From contig CAWZYM010000019.1 in NCBI GenBank assembly GCA_963966185.1, forward strand, positions 493,501 to 557,500: 64,000 nucleotides of DNA. The letters are read 5' to 3'. The position numbers and the translations under genes are program-made. Position 1 is the stretch's first letter, and every line of letters starts with the position of its first letter. Source of the DNA: Rhabditoides inermis. Lineage: Eukaryota > Nematoda > Chromadorea > Rhabditida > Rhabditidae. Below, piece after piece: positions 1-12,900 of this stretch. The notes below the pieces were generated by a model. That model searched no databases. It worked only from the letters and a program-made list of their open reading frames with translations, and was not told the origin of the DNA.

Positions 1-449
1 CAGATTGGCCGAGTTCTGCTCGCAGGTGGAGGCGAGCGACTTGAGAATTGTGCCATGCGAACGAAGTATAGTGACGACATCAGCGTGCGACATATCGTTC
101 ATCTACACTTTACAGAATGTCCAGTTAAAATAGGTTAATGTAGATATTTACCACTACCCGCGCATGTTATACAGGTACAACAATGCAACGTTGTTTTTTG
201 ACATCAACTTTGTGCAATTGTGACGTGAAACAGTATATCGTTACATTTTTAGTCATTTCGCGTGTTCAATGGCTCGGATCATTATGGTCAGTATCCGAGG
301 AGATGCGGCACGATTAATGGCCTCATCCGCCCCCATCTACGTGGGACAGCGGTATCCACGCTCATTCTTCTTCCCTTCTGAATTCACTTTCAGCTGTAAC
401 TCATCCATTTATTATTGCCTACTCAAACAGTTACTGAGTTATTTAGGTA
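1..449. other. upstream region of the mucin-EGF-7TM gene
   Basis: No exon with protein-like content is visible. A short open frame from 269 looks non-coding. The sequence TTATTTAGGTAATG at 439-452 carries a possible splice acceptor just before the start codon at 450, so the first coding exon may be trans-spliced or preceded by an untranslated exon. The left edge may contain the end of another gene, but nothing supports this. Confidence 0.4.
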
Positions 450-3400
450 ATGAAATCACTCCTCACCTTTCTTCTCTGCATTTGCTCGGCAAATGCTGGT
501 TGCGCCGACTCAGGTACGAATGGCGGTTCAACAGATGCGTTGAGGTGAGAATATGTGATCTCTTTTCTATCTCCTTTGAAACCGAGCATAGAAATATATC
601 ACAATCCGATAACAACCAGTCACACTTTGTTCCAATGAAAACGCATACACACTAACTTGTTAGACATGATCAGTAAGATTCGGAACTCTCTAATAAGATC
701 TACACTACATATTAGATGAGCACTCGAGACAAGACTCACTAACAAGTCGGGGCGGGATGATATGATTAAGTCGATAGTCAGTAGACGAGTGAGCGCATGA
801 AAAAAACATACAATGAGGCCATGAGGATCATGGGGTATAGTAGGCATTGAAGTATAGTAAGTTGGACCAATTAGTAAAGGGAAGCGCGCTGGATCTAGAG
901 AGGCGCGCCCTAATGTCCTATGACTGCCGGGGTACTGTAGCTTGAGGGTGTGGCGGTGTGAGAGAGTAACAGCTTCCCGGGGTTAACTCTTCATTTTGCT
1001 GGTCGTTTGGAGATGGAGAGTGCTTCAGAATCTGGTGATAAATGCACTATTTACGAGCCTAATTTGCACATTTGAAAAAAATATTGACAACAACACATCG
1101 TGGATTATTTTTGATAACATGATAACCCCTGTGTTCGCCAAAATAACTGTCGACTGTGTTCGATTCTAAATAACATAATATTGATAACGTAACAAAAAAT
1201 AATAAATCTGCTAAGCAAGGACTTTTTCATGAAAGTTTCTTTCAGGTCACTCGAGGCTTACGGTTCCACGGACAACTGCTGCATTGCGAGCGATCATGAA
1301 TTATTCACTACCATCTTGGACAAGGTGATTCCGATTGAATGTTTTTAATTATTGCAATACTGACATTTTTCAAAATATGCCCATCCACGGCAAATTCACG
1401 ATCAGTTTTTCCCTGCGGGAGTTGTTGCAGAATCTGCTAGGCTCCCGGTACAAAAGGGAAAACAAATATATTTTCGTTCAGAATGGCGTAAACTTTGCGC
1501 TCCAATCAAAATTAATATTCTATAACCGCGACGCGACTTGATTTATTTTATTAAAGGAACAGTGGCGCATTATTTTCGACTTTGGTTCATAATTGACCCA
1601 TTGGAATGCAAAACAAACGAAAAAATAACGATTCAAAGCTGTTACCGCGTTACCACACCGATTACCACACATCGTCCCGTTACCACACGAAAATAGGCGT
1701 TCAAATGTGTGTTTTGGCGGGAAGCACCATTTTCGCGGGGCCGATCGATATTGTGATCAATTTCGCAAAGAAGTCAGTTCTCGGGATAGGCAGCGGTCTT
1801 TGCGCGTGATGACCCAATGAGCTGCGTGGCGCAGTGGAAAAGACTGTGGGCTATCACTCTCGCAGCAACGGGTTCGATTCCTGTTTGCAACTTTGCCTGA
1901 AACATACATGCACCTCGGCGCGTGGTGATTTCGTGCGAATTTGAAAATTTCATTACCAAACGGTTCTGGTATACGCCTCTTTTCCTTTAACGTGAATCGC
2001 CGTGCCCTCTCCTTTTCGCGTGTTCTTCACCGCTTGTGCAATTATTTGCAGCCTTTTTTTATCTTATTATAGTTGCCTTTTATACTCCTCCGCCACCGCT
2101 AGCGGCGTTGTGCGAATATACAAATATCGATCGACTCCCCCGGTCACTCGCGGTTCTTTCCTCTGCGCCCGATGAGATAGCGAGTGCATAACTGCTCTCA
2201 CTGCTATCGTTCGGGGTGATCCAATGAAGATCCAAACAAGTCCCAAAGCCGTTTCCGTTGTCCGAAACTGTTGACCACAAAGACGTTATCGAGGACGTGA
2301 TTGAGCAAAAAACTTTGCCCAATCACGTCCGAACAACGTTTGAATGCCCCCTAACAGCACTCGGACCGCCCCAAATAACCCCGATATGCTCAATCTAAAC
2401 AATACAAAGAAAGGTAATTTCTTGGAACACTTCGGGTCTTCGGATTCCGAGAAGAGTGATCTTTTGTGAAAGAAGGGAGCACATCGCAGCTGGTTTTGAT
2501 CTCGAATCGAAATTCCATGTTTTTGTTTGTTTAAAGGAACAGTTGCGACTTACTTTTGACTAGGTGTATTATTAAAAATTATATTTACCTAACACATGGG
2601 CGACTTTTGCGCAAGAACAGCTCAATGCATGTGCGCCGCGTTGTGGCCCGAGCTTCGATTTCTGTAACCGCCAAATGTTTGCTCGCATGAAAATGAGGAG
2701 TTGTGGCAGGCTGTGGCAGAAATAAGTCGCCACTGTTCCTTTAACTCATTTTTATTTGATATAAGTTTTATCTTTTCGTTGTTTTTCACTTTTCCCAATT
2801 GCTGTTAAAGATTTTCTACTGTATTTTTTCATTATAAAATTATCCGAAAATTAGGATATCGCAAATTATTTTGTAACCGTCTGAAATTCAGTACCTCTCC
2901 TTTAACATGCTATTTTTAGTACAAGACATGCTTCATCGACTCTACTACATCGACCGTAACCCCAACGACAACAGACTCCAAGACTACAATGGCAATCACA
3001 ACCACCGCTTCGCAATCCTCTTCCTCTCCTTCTACATCGACCGTAACCCCAACGACAACAGACTCCAAGACTACAATGGCAATCACAACCACCGCTTCGC
3101 AATCCTCTTCCTCTCCTTCTACATCGACCGTAACCCCAACGACAACAGACTCCAAAACTACAATGGCAATCACAACCACCGCTTCGCAATCCTCTTCCTC
3201 TCCTTCTACATCGACCGTAACCCCAACGGCAACAGACTCCAAAACTACAATGGCAATCACAACCACCGCTTCGCAATCCTCTTCCTCTCCTTCTACATCG
3301 ACCGTAACCCCAACGACAACAGACTCCAAAACTACAATGGCAATCACAACCACCGCTTCGCAATCCTCTTCCTCTCCTTCTACATCGACCGTAACCCCAA

Positions 3401-6400
3401 CGACAACAGACTCCAAGACTACAATGGCAATCACAACCACCGCTTCGCAATCCTCTTCCTCTCCTTCTACTTTAACCGTAACCCCAACGACAACAGACTC
3501 CAAGACTACAATGGCAACCACAACCACCGCTTCGCAATCCTCTTCCTCTCCTTCTACATCGACCGTAACCCCAACGACAACAGACTCCAAGACTACAATG
3601 GCAATCACAACCACCGCTTCGCAATCCTCTTCCTCTCCTTCTACATCGACCGTAACCCCAACGACAACAGACTCCAAAACTACAATGGCAATCACAACCA
3701 CCGCTTCGCAATCCTCTTCCTCTCCTTCTACATCGACCGTAACCCCAACGACAACAGACTCCAAAACTACAATGGCAATCACAACCACCGCTTCGCAATC
3801 CTCTTCCTCTCCTTCTACATCGACCGTAACCCCAACGACAACAGACTCCAAGACTACAATGGCAATCACAACGACCGCTTCGCAATCCTCTTCCTCTCCT
3901 TCTACTTTAACCGTAACCCCAACGACAACAGACTCCAAGACTACAATGGCAACCACAACCACCGCTTCGCAATCCTCTTCCTCTCCTTCTACATCGACCG
4001 TAACCCCAACGACAACAGACTCCAAGACTACAATGGCAATCACAACCACCGCTTCGCAATCCTCTTCCTCTCCTTCTACATCGACCGTAACCCCAACGAC
4101 AACAGATTCCAAGACTACAATGGCAATCACAACCACCGCTTTGCAATCCTCTTCCTCTCCTTCTACATCGACCGTAACCCCAACGACAACAGACTTCAAG
4201 ACTACAATAACAATCACAACCACCGCTCCGCAATCCTCTTCCTCTCCTTCTACATCGACCGTAACCCCAACGACAACAGACTCCAAGACTACAACCACCC
4301 AGCTAATTGCCTCGACATCGCAACCGGCAACCTCATCATCGACCATGTTTCAGTCTCGCAACATGACGTCTAGTCCGAGTGAGTAATGCTACGACAAAAT
4401 TTATCAGTTCATTGCTCTTGTTTCAGTGCTTGTTGAGAAGTGTGAGATGTGCGTTGCGCGAGGAACGTCGGTATGTACTCCCAGTGACGGCGGCTTTTTC
4501 TGCGAGTGTCTGTCCGAATGGGAGGTGCGCATCACATGTATATGATTCATATAGCGAACAAACTAAAATTCTGTGGAAAGCAACAATTTGACCGTCTCGG
4601 TATGGCAAGACACTATGATTTAAAGGCTCAGCCTTTCTCCTCATTTCCAAATATGAGCTGCAGACAAAATTCCTACATGTATTGAGTATGATTTCTACTT
4701 TGAGTTAAAAGCTTTCAAGGTACTTATCCTAGGTATATTTTTTGCGAGAAGTTGTGGTCAAATAGGGACAAACATGTAATAGAAAAATGTTTCAGGGTGT
4801 TAACTGTGAGCGTCGATCTTTCTGTACGCCTGGAGCCTGCGGAAACGGCACTTGCAATATGAACGTGAGTTAAAGTGTCACAATGAATGACGGGTCTGTG
4901 TATGTTTAAGGCGGAAACCCTGTCATGCAACTGCTTTGCTGGTTGGTATGGCAGGACCTGCTCTGATAGGAAAACGGCTACCAGCATCCCATCGTTCACG
5001 ATCATCGTTGGGACCACCTTGCAGACCATCATAGCTGTTCTGGTGACTGTGGTCAAGATCTACACGCAGAAGCCCGAGAAGAAGCACTTCGAGGTATGTT
5101 CATTGTTTACGTTTTGTTCAATGACCTATTCCAGGACCCGCAAACAAAGATCCAGTTTGCGAAGGAGGTGTCATTTTTCACTGGCAACCTGATCTCGATC
5201 ATTGGATGGTAAAACTTCACGTTTCTATTTTTAATTCATATTTCCGTTGAAGGGTGCCGGAGCTGTTCAGACTCCCAGAGTGTCTTAGTGCGACTAGCTA
5301 CATCGTCGCTCATTCGTTCTGGGTGGGAGGTTAGTTGCACCGAATCACGAATGTTTTTTTTTACATTTTCCAGGAATGCTGCTTTGGACGGTGGAGGCTC
5401 ACAACATCTACCTCACAGTGAAAATGGAAGCCCTGAATGATTGGGTCGATCAGTCCGGCAAGCACCACTTCTACCTCTCTTGGGGGGTAAGACTGTCTTG
5501 GCTTGTTTGGCAAAACATTTTTTTTTTTGCAGTGCCGCTGTGTCGTCCCGATCATCGTCGCCTTTGTTGCCGTCGTCCCGTTCTCCCTCAATGGCTGGTC
5601 AGAGGTGGGAAGACGGGAAAAAATTCAGATTGATTAAGGCCTTCAGATCTTCGCTCCGTGGACCAACACCGGCGTGTTCGCCGTCTACACGTCACACCTG
5701 TGGGTGCCTATGTGTGCGGCAATGATCGTCCCCTGTATCCTGTGCTGGTACATCGTCTGGCTCACGCACACGATCGAGAGGTGAGGTGGGAATATTGCAT
5801 CGACTTTTGACTGTTTCAGGAAACACCCCCAGCTCAAGGTGATTCGCCAGCACGTCATGTTGGGCTCGCTCGATGATCGGATCCGCATCGGGAAGGTAAT
5901 AAACTAATATAATGTTAAGGAAGAATAACGATTATTGAAGCTGAAAGCATTGAGTAGTGATAATATAAATATTAATAATAAAAATATTAAAAATATATAA
6001 AAAATATATTAATAATAATAGAATAATATAATATAAATATTAATAATATCATTGATAATATAAATATTGGAGGTGGAGCGCAACCTCCCGTTCGTTGCTC
6101 TCGGCCCGGCTGTGTACTTCGTAGGGTGGATCACGAAGGTGTATGCGGCGGACGCGCAGCAGATGCCATGGCCGATGTGAGTCACGCACTCGTTGCTAGT
6201 ATTGACATTGACAAACAACATTGCAGTATCGGTTTCATTGTCCCGCTCGGATACACGGCGTTCTGCAAACTCCAAGCGCAGTTCGACAACCACACCGTAA
6301 GATAGCCAACAGTTTAGTTGTTTAACTGTTTTTTCAGAACTTTAACAAGTGGTCCAAACGGCTGATAGAGTGGAATCTTTCATGCGCGCCAGAGATCGAG

Positions 6401-8205
6401 GTGATCGACTTTTTCTATCACACAACGAGTTATGTTTTTCAGCCTGGGACCCTTCTCTCGAAGTTCGAGATGAAGGTGTTTTTCGCGCCAGCCCGGCTCG
6501 AGAAGGAACGTGATCGCGATGAGCTCGAGCTGCAAAAACAATGGCTTGATGCAAATGAGAAGCTGCGCAGCCGGAACAAAGAGCTGCGGGAGCGGCATGC
6601 GGACATCCCCTCACGGCTGCTCTTCAACATCACCAACCCGCCCGAGTCGCTCCTCTCACAGTCGCTGATATACGACCAACCTCACCTTCACTCGGTGAGT
6701 GCACATCAAACATGTTCTTCTATCAAACACGTGTTTCAGATCATGGTCTCGCAAAAGCGACAAGGACAACTGCACTCGGAGTGGACGAGGGACTACCTTC
6801 GCATGCGGCTCTTCGAGAAAGCGACACCGGAGAAGGCGATGGAGTTTGTGAAGACCATTGTGGATCGCAAAAGCTTGCTGGAGCATGAGCCGGTATGGCC
6901 GACCGGGCAGCAGATCAACTCGGAGGCGTGGGCCAAGTGGATCGAGCTCGTGCCGCTGGGCGACTACATGCAGCCGTGGACCAGTCCACCCCACCCAGTC
7001 GCACTGCCCAACACATACAAACCCAAGAAGGCCGACGAGAATTACGAGCAGCTCCGGCAAATGCTCAACATGGACGTAGACAAGGACGCGGAGAAGGAAG
7101 AGCCAGAAGTTATGGGGTACCGTGGGAATGCTATCTGGTCCGAGCCGAAAGAAGAAACAGAACAGGAAGTGGAAATGATCGAAGAGCTCGTCCGAACTGA
7201 TGACTGGGTAAGACACAATTCGATGCAAGCAATAAAAAACAACGTTTCCAGGACCGCATGGCGGAGGCCTTGGACTTCCTCGATTTCCAACTGCCGACAC
7301 CTCTAAGCAGCTGGCCCGACAGCGAGAAATGGAGGAGATGGGGAAAGCGACAGCTGGACAATGACAACTACACCGCCTGGTTCTTCCAAGAGATGCCGAT
7401 CCTGTTGGAGGACCAGGTGCGTCCATCCACGTGGTCAAGAAACAAAGCGTATCGTTTGCTTTCAGGTGATTGCGTTGAACACATTATGGAAGGAGACGGA
7501 GGCGAAGCGGACCGAAGAGTTCGCCCTTACGTTTGACGATGACGACATCTTCCTGCAATACGTGGGGACCCGAGATGAAGCGGCAGTCAGGGATGTGCTG
7601 GTAAGTCGACTTTCCAACATCCTCTCACTAAATATTTCTTGCAGAATATCTTGCCCTCCGACAGCGACGAGGGCAATAGCAACAACCCGCGCTCCCTCGA
7701 GTTCGACCCGGACTTTCTCGTTGAGGAGCGGCCAGGGTGAGATATCTAATCTAGGGAATGTGAACAATTGATTCCGTTGGAATTATTTTTCATATCACAT
7801 TCTAAGTTCCTGTCCACATAGCTGTCACCACACCTAGCTAGCAATCATAGTGGTATTGTCACAATTTTTCGCCAAGTTACAAACCTCATTGTATGGGCTT
7901 TTGCCACCCTAACGTCGCTCGTGAAAAGCGTGAAAGTATACACTTATCACACCTATTACTTACTCAAAACATTCCAGCTTCATCGGGCCGCTCAACCGAC
8001 CGGTGCCCCTTGGAAGCAACGCCTTCTGGATAAGATCGGCGCTGTTCCACCGCGTGAGTGCGCACTAGCACCAATCACACCCAAGTGGCTGACAACATAA
8101 ACGAACTTTCAGAGGAGACAGAGGGCTCTCTACCGCCACATTGAAGAAACGGAGGAGGAGGGGAGGGAGCAGCGGGGCGAGAAGAGGCCGATGAGACGGT
8201 ATTAA
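450..8205 (+). CDS. mucin-like, EGF-containing seven-pass membrane protein
   Basis: Exons: 450-544, 1246-1324, 2920-4378, 4427-4524, 4796-4864, 4911-5093, 5135-5208, 5253-5329, 5374-5486, 5533-5604, 5647-5780, 5820-5895, 6073-6176, 6227-6296, 6338-6400, 6443-6694, 6740-7207, 7252-7416, 7466-7600, 7645-7736, 7978-8053, 8113-8205; phases agree throughout and give 1348 residues. Seen: a signal peptide (MKSLLTFLLCICSANA), a Thr/Ser/Pro-rich stretch of 29-residue repeats (about 59-535), two six-cysteine EGF domains (about 548-618, both ending in G-x(1-2)-C), then hydrophobic segments near 625-651, 670-690, 700-730, 750-770, 778-812, 848-868 and 878-900, and a charged tail of about 440 residues rich in Glu and Lys. 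Inferred: a cell-surface adhesion or receptor protein with a heavily O-glycosylated stalk. The order resembles EGF-module mucin-like receptors, but I see no GAIN/GPS cleavage motif, so membership of adhesion GPCRs is not shown. Number and limits of membrane segments are estimated by eye. Confidence 0.82.
1551..1990. mobile_element. TTAA-flanked inverted-repeat element (MITE), diverged
   Basis: Starts TTAAAGGAACAGTGGCGCAT at 1551 and ends with the reverse complement of TTAAAGGAAAAGAGGCG at 1990. The ends match the neighbouring element at 2531-2744. TTAA target duplications with AGG ends suggest a piggyBac-type non-autonomous element. It lies in intron 2 of the mucin-EGF-7TM gene and contains a tRNA-like stretch at 1814-1894. 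Confidence 0.5.
1814..1894 (+). repeat. tRNA-like sequence (A-box and B-box), not a working tRNA
   Basis: Contains GTGGCGCAGTGG (A-box-like) and GGTTCGATTCC (B-box) at normal spacing, and the T-arm pairs. Acceptor and anticodon stems do not pair well, so it is read as a tRNA-derived repeat. Confidence 0.4.
2531..2744. mobile_element. TTAA-flanked inverted-repeat element (MITE)
   Basis: Ends are TTAA-AGGAACAGTTGCGACTTA at 2531 and the inverse, TAAGTCGCCACTGTTCCT-TTAA, ending at 2744: about 18-bp terminal inverted repeats with one mismatch and perfect TTAA duplications, 214 bp in all. No coding capacity. TTAA targeting is the known habit of piggyBac-type transposases, so this is probably a non-autonomous derivative. 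It sits in intron 2 of the mucin-EGF-7TM gene. Confidence 0.7.
2950..4300 (+). repeat. 87-bp coding minisatellite (mucin repeat)
   Basis: About 15 tandem units of 87 bp encode a 29-residue Thr/Ser/Pro-rich unit inside exon 3 of the 7TM gene. The period is a multiple of three, so every frame stays open, including antisense ones. Variant units (STLTV followed by MATTTT) occur twice exactly 435 bp (five units) apart, at 3471 and 3906, which indicates block duplication. Confidence 0.95.
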
Positions 8206-8700
8206 AATGAAATGATATCGTGTACGTGTTGCCCCTTTTGTGTTTCGTGTTGTTTGTCTGCTTGTAAAATCTGTGGGTGTATGGGTATGGGCGTACATGA
8301 ACGTGTGAGCATTCGTATGTGATCTCATTCATATATAGATGTAGGGCAGTAGGGCATACTCCCGTTCATCGTACGGCAGATCTCTAGTGCTGGATTTTTC
8401 GATTTTCGTAATTTCTACGTTGCTTGAGTACAAAAACACACAATCGGGGCATATTTGTATGAAATTCTCGTCTGTCTGGCGAGCCAGCGATATTGCCGTA
8501 CGATGAAAAGGGGGAATGGCCTATAAGTCGGGATCGTCTGTATTTTTCTGTGTGTTCAAAGATTCCATTTTCGGGAAATACGTGTTGCAAATTCAGCTGT
8601 ATCAAATGTTGTTTGATAATATTATATATTATTGATATCGCAAGTAATTGATTTGATTTGATTTTGAAAAAAATGATTTAATTTGATCTTGAAATAAGAT

Positions 8701-8784
8701 GTTTTTGTTCATTTATCATTTATTCACTGTTTTTGTTCAGTTATCATTTGTTCACTGTTTTTGTTCATTTATCATTTATTCACT
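8701..8784. repeat. 28-bp repeat, three copies
   Basis: Three consecutive copies of a unit beginning GTTTTTGTTCATTTATC, the middle copy with two or three changes. No coding meaning. Confidence 0.85.
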
Positions 8785-9246
8785 CTCATGGATAATAGTA
8801 AAACATTAGGGAAACATGATCATGTTTTCATTTATAAATATTAGCACAAACCAATAGCCCCCCTCTCTTTTATTTCTCTCGTTTTTTAATGGGTTTAACA
8901 GATCGGTATGAACAGGTTTCTAATACATGTGGGGAATCCACGGAAGACTAAAAAAGATACGGTGCAATGTGCAATCGACTTCATTCCGAATTTCATTTAA
9001 ATCCAGTTCTGTGTGATCAATTGGCGAGTCCGGTCTCCGGTCATCCAAAAAAGGTTTTTCAGCCGCTTTTGTTTTGCGCACATGACACACAACTAAAAGC
9101 GACAACAAAATGAAAGAAACACGCACAGACTTATAACACACCAGGTCGATCGATACAATGACACGCGCGGTATCACTCGAGAGTGCGCAGTGAATAATAC
9201 TACGGTATAGCGTTGGTAGTGTCTTGCATGGAGGATCAGCCGTGTC

Positions 9247-9430
9247 TTATGCGGGTAAGATGCGGGTAAGATGCGGGTAAGATGCGGGTAAGATGCGGGC
9301 AAGATGCGGGTAAGATGCGGGTAAGATGCGGGTAGGGCGCGGGTAAGATGCGGGTAGGGCGGGGGTAAGATGCGAGTAAGATGCGGGTAGGGCGCGGGTA
9401 AGATGCGGGTAGGGTGCGGGTTGCGGGTAA
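9247..9430. repeat. 11-bp minisatellite, GATGCGGGTAA type
   Basis: About 16 units of GATGCGGGTAA, with variants GGGCGCGGGTA in the second half. On the minus strand it reads TTACCCGCATC. It lies between two convergent 3' ends. Confidence 0.9.
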
Positions 9431-9937
9431 GAGGCAAGTGGGTCACAAGGTGACTTTTCTATGACCTTTCATCAGCTGAAATCACGTTCATATCATTCGA
9501 CAAAAAATTGTAACCACACAGTGTTTCACCTCCTACAGACACCATAACTTTTGATACATATTCATAACAACAAACTAATGAACGTATTTATCTCTTGAGC
9601 CGTACACGACAAGGCAACGCGGGCCGGCCTTGGCCGTGCCAACAATATCCAACACATAAACAACGTTTCCTCAGCTTGATGATCGGATTCTGAAAGAAAA
9701 TAAGTGACTTGGAAGCTTCTCGAGCCAGCAGTCACATTGAGTTCAACGAAAGTGAAAAAATGCGCAAAGAAAACAACAAAGAACAAAAGTGCATAGACGG
9801 GTGGCAGCGAGAGACCCGTGATCGCGTGTAGTATCTGCTCACATAGATTCTCGCCACTCCAGAATACGCGTACAATCGAACTAACACACACACAATAAAT
9901 AAATACTCTACAATACACTATTATATACTATATGGGG

Positions 9938-12900
9938 CTAGACCTTGTGATGATTCGACTCCGCCACGCCGTCTTCGATCCTGAAAGAGTCGAATGTTGG
10001 ACACCACGTCCTGATAGTCTTACCTTTCTTCCCCCTCCTTCTCCCCCTCCTGCTCCTCCTCCCGTTCCTCCTCCATTCTGCTCCTCTTCGCACTCGGTCC
10101 CGGCTGCGATCGACACTCTCGCATGTGCTGGCCGCGCAGCATACTACAAAACACAGTAATCAAAATAATAAAATGGTGTTCTCACCTGCTGGAAAACGAC
10201 CTGTCACAAGTGCAGCAAACGAGCGGTCTCGCATCTTCCTCCTCCTCCTCTTCTTCCACTTCTCTCATCAATGCAGTCAATGAGTCCTGAAAAAGAAGGT
10301 CAACAGCCCTAACTGTTGTTAGTTCCTACCTGCACACAACCTGCCATCATCTTCATCATGCCTTCCGAGATCGGTGCAAGCACCGCGTCCACCGACATCA
10401 CCATCCGACACGGGTAGACGGGCTCGAAACGCGCCACACGAATCTACAACACACCCACAGTAAATGCTATCCGCGCACTAATCCATAGAAGTACGGCGAT
10501 CAAGTACGGCAAGAATCTACTTCCATCATACCCTATTCACCACACCCACCCGGCGGAACTTTCCGTTGGGCAGAGCGCGGAATCTGTACAGACGCCTTCT
10601 CTTCCCTCCCTCAGCCGCCTGAACCATTCACTCGTCCACTACATGCTACCGGGAACTGCGTGCGACACATACAATTTCCAAACGAATAATCAAATCCCCG
10701 TTTCGTATTCCGATACGAATCACTGCTTGCCATTCCTTGCTCGTTAGTCACATGCATATCTTGCAACGTCAAAACACAGAACCCACATCCACCTCTCCGA
10801 AAGATGGGGCTGAAGTGACGGAAGACGCCGCGTCGGAATCCGAGGTAGACGACCTGGTCGTAGAGGCAGACTCGCGTCGCTTCCTCTCCTCCTCCTCCTT
10901 CTCCTCCTCCTTCTCCTCCTTTTCCCTCTCCTTTTCCCTCCTCTCCTTCTCCTCCCTCTCCCTCTCCAGCCGCAGGAAGATGGGCGACTTGTGCGGGTGC
11001 GGGTTCTTGCGGCGATGGCTGAATCAATCATTCATTTTTAGTCACATTTCTTCAACAAGCCTTGCGGGTGTTGTGAGAGTGGGATCGGCGGAAGCCATAC
11101 TAGTGTCCTCTTCCAGTCGCGGTGCAGCTACACACTCGGTCGTCGACGATTCGATGGGGCGGGATGGCTCAGCCTGCTCCTCCTCCTCTTCCTCCCCGTC
11201 ATCGTCTTCTTCAGGATAGGGATCAGGCGGCTCCTCCACCGTCTTCTTCTCCACGGTCTTCATCTCCAGAGTATTCTTCTCCACCAACTCAACGATACGC
11301 GACGTTATCGGATGCGAGCGCCTGAAAAATACTACTTATCCATTTCCCCATCACAACCACCGACGTTGTTGGAGTGAACAGAGACGGCGCAAGCGCATCG
11401 GAAGGCGACATCGCATCGACCTGGAATGGAAATAAGTCAATGGGTCAATGCATCATAAACACTCATCACTCACACTCTCCTCCTCCTCTCCTCCCTCTTC
11501 CATGAGTGCCGCATCATCGACGATCGCCCAGTCATCCAGCGTCGTCTCCTCGAACTCCAGGCCAAACTCCATCTCCTCCTCCGCAGGCAACAGCTGCTCC
11601 TTCACGCGCTCCGATCTTTCTCCACTCTGCTCCTCCTGTGGATCCGCCAGCTCCGCGACGTCTACCGTAGGTAGCTGCGGTGGCTGGTCCTCTCCTCCAC
11701 TGAGAGCTCGTGCTGCCACCACATTCCGCTCTTCCTCTTCCATCTCAATGGGTGAATCCACTGAAGTAGTCGTATCGTCTCCGACCGCCTGCTTCTCTAC
11801 CACTCCATCCTGCACCACCGCGTCGGAACTGCTCGTGTCTGCAGCGTCTTCCTCTGCCTCTCCCCTCGGCGTCTCCCCGTTCTCCTCATCCTCAGAATCC
11901 GACATCTCCAGCATCTTCGCCAGCTCGGACATGTCTCCCTTCTGCTCTCCATCGGCATGTTGTTCAGCAGCGTCAGCCATCTGATGTGGTCCGTCCCACC
12001 CATCCAGCTCATCCAGCAACGACGACAGGTGGTTCTTCGACTGCACTACTTCCTCCTCCTCTCCTTCCTCCGAATCGGACAGATCGTCGAATACACTCGA
12101 CAGCTCCTTGAGTGACACGTCCGCGTCAACCGCTTCCTCCTCCAAGGCGGCAGAACATCCCACAACCTCTCCTTCACCCTCTCTGTCGTCATCGTCCTCG
12201 GCCGGAGCAGCACCTCCCACTTCCTCCTCACACGGCACGTACGCTTTCTCCTGGTTGGCCGAGTCCTCCTGCATCTCCTGCTCCTTCTCCACTCGCATCT
12301 CCTCCACCTCCATTCCCGGATCGCCTTCCTCTTCTTCTCTCTCATCCGAGAGCGGGGGCGACTCAGCCGCCTGCACCGTCTCCATCTCATCCTCCCGAAC
12401 GATCACATGGCCCGAGACAACCACCACCGCTGTTGTCTCGTCTTCTTCCATCTCCGCATGCTCCTCCAGTTCCCCATCCGCTGTCGCCTCGTCTCCCTTC
12501 TCCTTGCTCGCCGTAGAGTGAGAGTCATCTTCCATCTCCTCTCCCTCCGAATCATCCTGCGTCGAGTCTCCATCCTCCTCCTCCACTCGCCTGGCCACCG
12601 TGCGACGTCGCGTACTCCTCCTTCTCCCTTGCTCCACAGTCGCGGAATCCCCATCTCTCCCTTGTGAGGACCGCTGCCGTCGCCCCGTCTTCCCATCCTG
12701 CGGATGCACACATCCCGTCCGTCGCATGTGCCGTAGCAGACTCCTGCAAACAGACACTATGAACAACAAGGACAGCACTCGACTCACGATCGTATCATCT
12801 CCAGTGCGCACTGGGGGCACTTGACGAGCTCGTACTCCCATGAGTGACTGACATCCCGTCGCTCCACCTGTAAGCAGTGTTCCATAACACGCGTACGTGA

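Larger units (their letters stand above)
8206..9937. other. convergent intergenic region
   Basis: Lies between the 3' ends of the 7TM gene (plus) and the zinc-finger gene (minus). It holds a 28-bp triplicated AT-rich repeat (8701-8784) and an 11-bp minisatellite (9247-9430). Short open frames look non-coding. Confidence 0.6.

Noticed and set aside
2907..4373. Three very long open frames over the mucin repeat, including antisense ones of 476 codons
   Set aside because: They follow from the 87-bp period being a multiple of three. Only the Thr/Ser-rich plus-strand frame joins in phase with the exons before and after.
9247..9430. CRISPR-like or telomere-like array
   Set aside because: The units are contiguous without spacers, and TTACCCGCATC is not the nematode telomere repeat TTAGGC.
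10611..11027. Open frame rich in Gly/Glu (EGEGGEGE...) on the minus strand
   Set aside because: It is the shadow of exon 25 of the zinc-finger gene; the neighbouring frame (K/E-rich, then Ser/Asp-rich) is the one in phase with both sides.
12046..12521. Several Arg- or Ser-rich open frames on both strands
   Set aside because: They are shadows of the long Glu-rich exon 12743-11474, whose frame is fixed by the zinc finger at its start.
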